29,528 nt of DNA from a virus. Positions within the stretch are counted from its first letter, which is position 1, and each line of letters starts with the position of its first letter. The stretch spans positions 1 through 29,528 of the IMG/VR virus record IMGVR_UViG_3300009702_001182; one strand, 5' to 3'. A program made the translations under genes and the position numbers. Shown here in pieces: positions 24,598 to 29,528 of this stretch. The notes below the pieces were generated by a model, which did not search any database, was not told the origin of the DNA, and saw only the letters and a program-made list of their open reading frames with translations.

Positions 24598-24626
24598 TTG
24601 ACATTATAATACAAAACGTTTATTTT
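24598..24626 (+). promoter_or_regulatory. Promoter of the head operon
   Basis: TTGACA (24598-24603) and TATTTT (24621-24626) are spaced by 17 bases, a good sigma-70-type promoter about 60 bases before the protease start. The -10 overlaps the palindrome CGTTTA-TTT-TAAACG, so a bound regulator would block it. If the host uses the Bacteroidota -33/-7 consensus, the exact boxes may differ. Confidence 0.5.
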
Positions 24627-24631
24627 AAACG
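24617..24631. promoter_or_regulatory. Palindromic operator 1 in the divergent head promoter
   Basis: CGTTTA (24617-24622), three T residues, TAAACG (24626-24631): perfect 6-bp arms. It overlaps the proposed -10 box of the plus-strand head operon. Confidence 0.6.
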
Positions 24632-24637
24632 CAATAG

Positions 24638-24660
24638 TTATTTAGATTAAATCTAAATAA
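24638..24660. promoter_or_regulatory. Palindromic operator 2 in the divergent head promoter
   Basis: TTATTTAGATT (24638-24648), one A, AATCTAAATAA (24650-24660): perfect 11-bp arms around a single base. It lies between the proposed promoter and the protease gene, and about 70 bases upstream of the divergent small-terminase gene. No T-tract follows, so a protein-binding operator is more likely than a terminator. Confidence 0.65.
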
Positions 24661-24686
24661 GGTCATTATCATATTCTGAGGAAATT

Positions 24687-25682
24687 ATGAAACTAGAAAT
24701 TTTCAAAGTTGGGAAACATACTTCGTCTAATGGTATTACTAAAAATTATACGTTAAACGACTTAAATCAAATCATTTCTAATCATTCAGAACCAATACCA
24801 ATTGTTGTAGGTCATCCTAAAGACAATTCACCGGCTTTTGGTTGGATTAAAAATCTATTTGTAAAAGGGGAATCTCTCTTTGCAGAAGCTACAGATATTG
24901 TCCCGGAGTTCCTGGATTTAATAAAGCAAAAGATTTATAAAAATAGATCGGTTTCTCTAAGAACAAACTCCGATGGCGAATTATTTTTGAATCATGTTGC
25001 TTTTCTTGGTGGTGTTTTACCGGCAGTAAAAGGATTAGAAGAATTGAACCTTAGTTCTGATGAATCTGAGTCTTTTGAAATGGATTTTTCAGAAGTTGAA
25101 CTTGAAGCTGCAGAAAATATATCGCACTTACCAGTCAAGAAAAAGAAAAATACTTCAAAAAAAGAAACTACAAACTTTGCTGAAGAAATTGCTAATCTTA
25201 AATCTCTTGTCACAAATCTTTCAACACAATTCAACGAAGCTATTCAAACAATGCAAGGTACTGTTGATTCAACTGATATAAAAAGCAAGATTGATGAATT
25301 AAATCTCAGATTAGATTCTGCAAACTTTCAACGTACTATTTCAGAAAAAATGCAGATGGATAATCTTACTCCCGCAATTAAAAACAAAATCTTAAATCTT
25401 TTGAGTTACTTCGAATCGTTAGACTTTTCAGAAGAACAAAACATAAAAGTAATTTCTGAATTTCAAGAACTTGCTGAGTTAATAGAACCGTTCCAAACCG
25501 AAGAAGTTCTTAAAAAAGTTGAATCCGAAAAGAATACTAAATCTTCAAACGAGTTTTCTGAAATGAATGTTGATAAAGATTCTTTGAAACTTTTCAACGA
25601 AGCTTCAGCATACGCAAAAGAATTTGAAATATCGTTTCAAGAAGCAGTGAATATTTTAATCAATAAAAATGAAGAGGTTTAA
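24687..25682 (+). CDS. Head maturation protease / scaffold (Mu gpI-like)
   Basis: A 331-aa protein. The N-terminal roughly 120 residues match the Mu I-type protease: IPIVVGHPKDNSPAFGWIK (38-56), LFAEATDIVPEF, YKNRSVSLRT and LNHVAFLGGVLPAVKGLEEL. The histidine of GHPK and the serine of RSVSL are the likely catalytic pair. After a lysine-rich linker (VKKKKNTSKK, about 150) the C-terminal half is a helical coiled-coil scaffold (EEIANLKSLVTNLSTQFNEA). Such proteins guide capsid assembly and then cut the scaffold. TGAGGA lies six bases before the ATG. It is first in a tight head operon, with the capsid gene two bases downstream. Confidence 0.88.
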   Translation: MKLEIFKVGKHTSSNGITKNYTLNDLNQIISNHSEPIPIVVGHPKDNSPAFGWIKNLFVKGESLFAEATDIVPEFLDLIKQKIYKNRSVSLRTNSDGELFLNHVAFLGGVLPAVKGLEELNLSSDESESFEMDFSEVELEAAENISHLPVKKKKNTSKKETTNFAEEIANLKSLVTNLSTQFNEAIQTMQGTVDSTDIKSKIDELNLRLDSANFQRTISEKMQMDNLTPAIKNKILNLLSYFESLDFSEEQNIKVISEFQELAELIEPFQTEEVLKKVESEKNTKSSNEFSEMNVDKDSLKLFNEASAYAKEFEISFQEAVNILINKNEEV

Positions 25683-25684
25683 TT

Positions 25685-26605
25685 ATGCCTGGAACTTTAG
25701 AATTACGCAGAGTCGTTGATCCTGTACTAACCAAGTTAGCACGCGGTTATTCAAACGATGGTTTAATTGCGGATAAATTATTTCCGCTTGTTACCGTGAA
25801 TAAAGAGGGTGGAAAAATTCCTCAATTCACTAAAGAAGCATTTAAGATTTATTCTACTGAAAGAGCCATTAGAGCCGATTCAAATAGAATCAATCCTTCA
25901 GTTGATAATCCAATTGAGTTTGTTCTTACTGAACACGATTTAGAATATCCAATGGATTACAGAGAAATTAACGAAGATGCTCTTAATCTTAAAATGCATG
26001 CTACAAATGTAGTTACTGATGCAATCGCATTACGCAAAGAAAAATTGTGTGCGGACTTGGCTCAAAATGCTTCAAACTATGCAGCAACAAATAAAGTCAC
26101 TTTAGCAGCTTCAGATAAATTTAATGTCGCAACTTCTGATCCTATTGCTACAATAGATTCAGCTCGTTCAGCAGTTCGTTCACAAATAGCAAAAAATCCA
26201 AATGTAATTGTTATTTCAAATACAGTTTTTACAGCATTGAAAAATCACGCTTCAATAACTGATAAAGTTAAGTACACTCAACACGCTGTTATCACAGCGC
26301 AATTACTTAAAAACCTTTTACAATTTGATGCTCTCTATGTTGCTTCCGCAGTTTATGAAGATAATAACGGTATATTAAAAGATGTTTGGAATGATAGTGT
26401 TATTCTTGCATACGTACCAGAAGTAAAACAAGTTCGTTCTTTTTACGAACCATCTTACGGTTACACTTTGCAAATGAAAAATTTCCCAATCGTTGATACT
26501 TACGATGAAAATGGAAAAGTAAAAGTTGTGAGAAATACAGATTTATTCGTTCCAAAAATTGTTGGTGCTGATGCGGGATATTTAATTTCTGATTGTTTGA
26601 ATTAA
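25685..26605 (+). CDS. Major capsid protein
   Basis: A 306-aa protein with a typical HK97-fold phage coat sequence. It starts LELRRVVDPVLTKLARGYSN, then IADKLFPLV, then EHDLEYPMDYREINEDALNL, with the central helix ALRKEKLCADLAQ and the C-terminal QVRSFYEPSYGYTLQ region. It follows the protease/scaffold gene by two bases and precedes a small protein and the decoration-like protein, the standard head gene order. The full length and intact frame suggest it is still under selection. No delta domain is present, which fits with a separate scaffold in the upstream gene. Confidence 0.9.
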   Translation: MPGTLELRRVVDPVLTKLARGYSNDGLIADKLFPLVTVNKEGGKIPQFTKEAFKIYSTERAIRADSNRINPSVDNPIEFVLTEHDLEYPMDYREINEDALNLKMHATNVVTDAIALRKEKLCADLAQNASNYAATNKVTLAASDKFNVATSDPIATIDSARSAVRSQIAKNPNVIVISNTVFTALKNHASITDKVKYTQHAVITAQLLKNLLQFDALYVASAVYEDNNGILKDVWNDSVILAYVPEVKQVRSFYEPSYGYTLQMKNFPIVDTYDENGKVKVVRNTDLFVPKIVGADAGYLISDCLN

Positions 26606-26616
26606 AGGAGGCGTAA

Positions 26617-26811
26617 ATGTTTATAGTCAAAGATATGCCAATTCGAAAAAATAATAAAACTTACGGTGTTGGTGAAAAATTTCCCTACTCCGATAAAGAT
26701 AAATCTTTACTCGATAAAAAATACTTAATCGAAATAAAAGATGAACCAATTATTACCAATATGGTAACAGTGAAAAAAGAAATACCAACTAAGAAGAAAA
26801 AGAATAATTAA
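26617..26811 (+). CDS. Small head-operon protein (64 aa)
   Basis: A 64-aa basic protein starting MFIVKDMPIRKNNKTYGVGE and ending in a lysine-rich tail (PTKKKKNN). The first roughly 45 residues look like a small beta-rich fold. It has a perfect AAAGGAGG ribosome site. Small proteins at this position between capsid and decoration genes are common in Mu-like and related head operons, and some bind the capsid or the head completion site. No named family recognised. Confidence 0.7.
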   Translation: MFIVKDMPIRKNNKTYGVGEKFPYSDKDKSLLDKKYLIEIKDEPIITNMVTVKKEIPTKKKKNN

Positions 26812-26825
26812 GGAGAATAATAAAT

Positions 26826-27293
26826 ATGAAAACTGAACAAATTATTTTAATGAGTTCTATCAAGCTTACAACCGATTTAACAAAAAATCTTTTTGTTGGT
26901 TTCGATGGTAACTTATGTTCTGCTGATTCAAAAGCATTTGGTGTCGTAAATGCAGATACAATCGCTGGTGAAATAGCCCCAATTGCTGTTGCTGGTATTG
27001 CTCTAGTTTATTCTGGTGCAGCTATTTCTGTTGGTGCAAATGTTAAATCCAATTCAGATGGTAAAGCAATCGCAGCCACAAACCTTGAAGTTACTTCCGA
27101 TATTTCCGGTGTTACTGGTGCAATTCCAACTGATACAACTGCTGTTCTTTCTGATGCAGCTCAACCAACAATAACACTTACTGGTTCCGTTGTCAATACA
27201 GTTAGCGGTTCTGTAGTACCCGAAGCAATAAACGGATTTGCTCTCGATGAAGCAACTGGAGCTGATGAATTGATTAGAATAAAATTAATATAA
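26826..27293 (+). CDS. Capsid decoration-like protein (DUF2190-like)
   Basis: A 155-aa protein, rich in Ala, Gly, Val and Thr and largely beta. It shows TKNLFVGFDGNLCSADSKAF, then VNADTIAGEIAPIAVAGIALV, SGAAISVGANV and SNSDGKAIAATN. This is the pattern of DUF2190/head decoration or capsid-stabilising proteins, which attach to capsid surface axes. AAGGAGA precedes the start. The length is somewhat above that of minimal DUF2190 proteins. The C-terminal part (TGSVVNTVSGSVVPEA...LDEATGADELIRIKLI) reads as a further beta module. Firm as a structural protein, moderately firm as decoration. Confidence 0.75.
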   Translation: MKTEQIILMSSIKLTTDLTKNLFVGFDGNLCSADSKAFGVVNADTIAGEIAPIAVAGIALVYSGAAISVGANVKSNSDGKAIAATNLEVTSDISGVTGAIPTDTTAVLSDAAQPTITLTGSVVNTVSGSVVPEAINGFALDEATGADELIRIKLI

Positions 27294-27303
27294 GGCGGTT
27301 ACT

Positions 27304-28455
27304 ATGAGAAGAATTTCAAATTTTATAAAACATAAACACCCAAGTGGTCTTGCAAATATTGTTGATGTTAATACTGGTAATCATATAGCTAATAAGTATC
27401 TCACAAAAAATTGGTGGAATGACCAAATTGGTATGCGTGTTTTTTGCGATCCGGTTAATGGTAATGATAATTGCGATGGTTCGTCTTGGAGCAAAGCAAC
27501 AAAAACACTTCAGAAGGCAATAGATATAATTCCGTCTTTTTTAGTCACATACTCTGCTGTTTTAATTCCAGCTGGTACTACAGTTGAAGGTGCTAATATT
27601 AGCAAGGTTACTGTAGCTTCTTCTGACCTTTCCAATTCTTGGATTCCACTTGATATTATTGCTGTTTGTGATGGTGCTACTGATGATTATTTTACAAATA
27701 ATGGCGAACGTAATTCCTTTGATAATACTCCTTTAATTATTGATACATCATTACATATGTTGCATTTTACTGTTGGTTATTCTAATCATGGTATATTTGC
27801 TATTGGTGCTGATAACAAAGATGCTTGGGGAATGGTTAAACTAACAACCCTTACAGATGAAGGAAATTATAACGGCATTTTTGGTACATCTCGTTTTAGT
27901 GGTGCTGTACAATTTAGAGGTTGTATTTTTGATGATGGTGCAAAGAACAGAGGTCATAATTATGCTTCTTGGGGCTACATGGGTATATTCAGTTTCACGG
28001 ATTGTCATTTTACTACTCCATCTTTGAATACTGCTACTGGTAAGTGGGGTGGTGTTTTTAGGTTTGGTGAAGGCTCTCAACAGTTAATTTTTTCAAGTGG
28101 TGGCAATTATGATCCAACATATCCAAAGCCTTTCTCTGAAGCCTTAAAAGTTACTAATTATACTCAATTTTTATCTTTAGGTTATGATAAATATCTCGGT
28201 TTCAATACTGTTTTTGTCGAATCAATAAACATCAATAGTGCCACTGGTAAGCTAGATATTTATATTCAAGAAGATAATAAAGCAGTTGTAACAATTAAAG
28301 ATGATAGTTCTAACTATAATATAACTGGTACCAACAAAGGTGTAGATATAACATTTGATGATGTTAAAATTACGCCACTTCTTCCAACAGCTGATCCAAC
28401 AAAAGCTGGTGTCCTATGGAATGATGCTGGTACTGTAAAAGTTAGTGTTGGTTAA
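27304..28455 (+). CDS. Beta-helix spike / fibre-like structural protein
   Basis: A 383-aa protein. Residues 47-75 (VFCDPVNGNDNCDGSSWSKA, then TKTLQKAIDIIP) are the start of a pectate-lyase-like right-handed beta-helix, as used in phage tailspikes. Many short beta strands follow. The C-terminus (PTADPTKAGVLWNDAGTVKV) is the kind of ending found in many phage fibre and structural proteins. The first 45 residues are basic and polar and may anchor it. It is the last gene of the head operon, where tail genes would normally begin, and no tail gene follows. It could be a capsid-borne fibre or the relic of a tail module. Confidence 0.7.
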   Translation: MRRISNFIKHKHPSGLANIVDVNTGNHIANKYLTKNWWNDQIGMRVFCDPVNGNDNCDGSSWSKATKTLQKAIDIIPSFLVTYSAVLIPAGTTVEGANISKVTVASSDLSNSWIPLDIIAVCDGATDDYFTNNGERNSFDNTPLIIDTSLHMLHFTVGYSNHGIFAIGADNKDAWGMVKLTTLTDEGNYNGIFGTSRFSGAVQFRGCIFDDGAKNRGHNYASWGYMGIFSFTDCHFTTPSLNTATGKWGGVFRFGEGSQQLIFSSGGNYDPTYPKPFSEALKVTNYTQFLSLGYDKYLGFNTVFVESININSATGKLDIYIQEDNKAVVTIKDDSSNYNITGTNKGVDITFDDVKITPLLPTADPTKAGVLWNDAGTVKVSVG

Positions 28456-28484
28456 TTGTTATTCTTAATCTGTTATATAGTATT

Positions 28485-28522
28485 ATGGGTTTCACTCTAT
28501 CATAAATATAGATGGAACTCAT
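28485..28522. repeat. Imperfect inverted repeat after the spike gene
   Basis: ATGGGTTTCACTCTAT and, in reverse complement, ATGAGTTCCATCTAT match at most positions with one gap and G-U-compatible differences, around a short AT loop. It starts 30 bases after the spike stop. There is no T-tract, so it is a weak candidate for the end of the head-operon transcript. Confidence 0.45.
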
Positions 28523-28765
28523 GATGCGATATTACAAAAGCTAAAAAAATTATTGTTCTTTGTTTCGTAATTTTTCAACTTTTAATTGCACTTTCTATTC
28601 TTATACGTGTATAATTTTAATTTGCTCCGTAAACTCCACAAAATAAAAGTTTTCATCTCGTAAACTCGTAAAACCTCAAGTTGCCTTCACTTTAATACTG
28701 TATTTCGGCAAAAAAACGAAACAGTTTCAAATCATAAAAACGAAGAAAAAAATCACTTTCAATGT

Positions 28766-28851
28766 AGCATACAGTTCTCGGTATGCAAGGATATATAAAC
28801 GCACCAAAAACAAAAACTGTGCGTCCTTGCATCCCTGTGCTGCTGTATGCT
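28766..28851. repeat. Nested three-tier inverted repeat
   Basis: The outer arms AGCATACAG (28766-28774) and CTGTATGCT (28843-28851) are perfect over 9 bp. The middle arms ATGCAAGGA (28783-28791) and TCCTTGCAT (28824-28832) are perfect over 9 bp. The inner arms CGCAC (28800-28804) and GTGCG (28819-28823) are perfect over 5 bp, with an A-rich 14-base loop. Two internal loops separate the tiers. A TTTTT run begins at the last base of the outer arm on the plus strand. This could fold as a long structured RNA ending in a terminator, or be a DNA site such as an origin, pac or att site. Confidence 0.65.
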
Positions 28852-28899
28852 TTTTCATAAAGCGTTTTTTTTCTTTTTCGTTTTTCTTTTTTTCTTTTA

Positions 28900-29109
28900 A
28901 TGTTTGGGTTCAAAGCTCATATAAACAAAAAATATATGCAATCTAAAATCTTACTTTCGCAACGTAAAAACGGTTCACTTTTTCGCTTAGTTTTTTATCA
29001 TAACAAGCACTATATAAATATTATTCGTGGTAATGGTCAACTATCATCATTTACATTTTCAAATTATCAAGCTGCGTTTTATGTTTATACTGGTCTCGTT
29101 AAAAAATAA
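28900..29109 (+). CDS. Doubtful small ORF (69 aa)
   Basis: The frame reads MFGFKAHINKKYMQSKILLS to the end TGLVKK, rich in Lys, Tyr, Phe and Asn. An internal ATG at 28936 gives a 57-residue version. Neither start has a ribosome site; a pyrimidine tract precedes the first. The composition is plausible for a small protein, and no other gene overlaps it. I list it only as a possibility. Confidence 0.25.
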   Translation: MFGFKAHINKKYMQSKILLSQRKNGSLFRLVFYHNKHYINIIRGNGQLSSFTFSNYQAAFYVYTGLVKK

Positions 29110-29374
29110 AAAAAGAAATGAAAATATTGGAAGTCCAAAAAAATATTATTTGTAATTTCATTATCTTTATTATTCAATTCAAAAAAGTTCTAAGCCGATG
29201 GAAGCAACAATTAAAAATATGAATTCAAATCAAGGTTTAAATTTAGGAACGGTTTCCTTGAACTTTCCTTGTGGGAAATTCATAAAATTAGGTCTTGTTA
29301 GGACAAACTCCATACATACTCCATACAAAAAACTGCAAAAATCATCGGGATTATTAAAAGCCTTTAAAATGAAA

Positions 29375-29403
29375 AAGTCCGATTTCAAAACGAAATCGAA
29401 CTT
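29375..29403 (-). terminator. Intrinsic terminator of the tRNA gene
   Basis: On the minus strand AAGT, a mismatch, CGATTTC, loop GTTTT, GAAATCG, a mismatch and ACTT form a stem of 7 plus 4 pairs, followed by a T-run. It begins seven bases after the tRNA 3' end, the expected place for a tRNA terminator. Confidence 0.8.
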
Positions 29404-29409
29404 TCTTTG

Positions 29410-29483
29410 TGGGCCCAGATGGACTCGAACCACCGACCCTCTGATTATGAGTCAGATGCTCTAACCAACTGAGCTATGGGCCC
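29410..29483 (-). tRNA. tRNA with CAU anticodon (Met elongator, or Ile2)
   Basis: A perfect cloverleaf: acceptor GGGCCCA/TGGGCCC with discriminator A, D-arm GCTC-AGTTGGTTA-GAGC, anticodon arm TCTGA-CTCATAA-TCAGA, T-arm GGTGG-TTCGAGT-CCATC. No CCA is encoded. The anticodon CAU fits elongator tRNA-Met or, if lysidine-modified, tRNA-Ile2; the sequence alone does not settle which. The 3' flank carries its own terminator, so it looks undisturbed and is probably a host gene. Confidence 0.95.
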
Positions 29484-29528
29484 GTATTTTAGAGACTCAA
29501 AAATAGTATTTTGAACATTCTAAATCAA

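Larger units (their letters stand above)
1400..28900. mobile_element. Putative capsid-forming satellite-like integrative element with defence cargo
   Basis: It contains integrase, excisionase-like HTH, Prim-Pol/SF3 replicase, an iteron-like block, its own tRNA, about 13 kb of defence genes, and terminase, portal, protease, capsid, decoration and spike genes. No tail, baseplate, connector or lysis genes are visible. Host-like genes lie on both sides. The ends given are approximate, because no attachment-site repeats were recognised. A prophage that lost its tail module is the alternative. Confidence 0.55.
28456..29409. other. Right-hand non-coding region
   Basis: About 950 bases from the end of the spike gene to the tRNA. 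It holds an imperfect inverted repeat (28485-28522), a nested three-tier inverted repeat (28766-28851), a doubtful 69-codon ORF (28900-29109) and the tRNA terminator (29375-29403). ACTCCATAC occurs twice in close tandem near 29308-29327. The right end of the element should lie here, but I could not place it. Confidence 0.5.

Noticed and set aside
1294-28705. TACTGTATT found in both the left spacer (about 1306) and the right non-coding region (about 28696) as an att repeat
   Set aside because: Only nine bases match, in AT-rich DNA, which is expected by chance.
28692-28913. 73-codon minus-strand ORF with a Lys/Arg-rich start
   Set aside because: Its front is the complement of a pyrimidine tract and its middle is the nested inverted repeat, so it is a by-product of non-coding structure.
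29198-29464. 88-codon plus-strand ORF ending in WTRTTDPLIMSQML
   Set aside because: The end is the well-known translation of the antisense strand of a tRNA gene, and the rest overlaps the tRNA terminator. No ribosome site.
29410-29483. Integration into the 3' end of the CAU tRNA
   Set aside because: No copy of the tRNA 3' end was seen near 1235-1540, and the terminator directly after the tRNA is intact.
1-29528. CRISPR array or transposase/insertion sequence
   Set aside because: No regularly spaced repeats of CRISPR length and no transposase-like ORF or terminal inverted repeats were seen.

Overview
The window is AT-rich DNA with Shine-Dalgarno-type starts. The left flank holds the start of a secreted SBBP-repeat protein of a type common in Bacteroidota and Ignavibacteriota. 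The right flank holds a CAU-anticodon tRNA with its own terminator. Between them lies about 27 kb that reads as one integrated mobile element. The host group is inferred from the flank, base composition and protein style; nothing in the window proves it.

Layout. (1) 1-1234: host secreted beta-propeller protein, minus strand, cut by the window edge. (2) About 1400-7411, minus strand: an iteron-like repeat block that may be a replication origin, a Prim-Pol/SF3-helicase replicase, a tyrosine integrase, a small gene broken by one stop codon, an AlpA/excisionase-type HTH protein, a 48-aa ORF coupled to an unknown 266-aa protein, an unusual tRNA-Gly, and a coiled-coil/winged-helix protein. (3) 7412-8113: mostly empty, with a truncated ORF remnant. 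(4) 8114-21051, plus strand: a defence-type cargo. It has a PLD-nuclease/SNF2-helicase, a KilA-N protein, an Eco57I-type adenine methyltransferase and an ABC-type ATPase, then a stretch of broken genes (GIY-YIG, DUF3800 and a C-terminal scrap), a DUF262/GmrSD-type protein and a HEPN-motif protein. (5) 21480-28455: a DNA-packaging and head module. Portal (DUF935), large terminase and an HTH small-terminase-like protein are on the minus strand. Head protease/scaffold, major capsid protein, a small protein, a decoration-like protein and a beta-helix spike-like protein are on the plus strand. The two arms diverge from a promoter region with two perfect palindromes.

How it fits together. Integrase, excisionase-like HTH, primase-helicase and an iteron origin would move and copy the element. 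Terminase, portal, protease and capsid would package it. I found no tail, baseplate, head-tail connector or lysis gene. That is the gene content of a capsid-forming phage satellite (cfPICI-like logic) that would borrow tails from a helper phage, here carrying a large restriction/defence cargo. A decayed Mu-like prophage is the main alternative. The element ends were not found: no convincing att repeat links the left spacer to the right tRNA. Other notable items are palindromic repeats inserted in frame in the integrase and terminase genes, a tRNA-Gly whose conserved G19-C56 pair is swapped to A19-U56, and a nested three-tier inverted repeat downstream of the spike gene.
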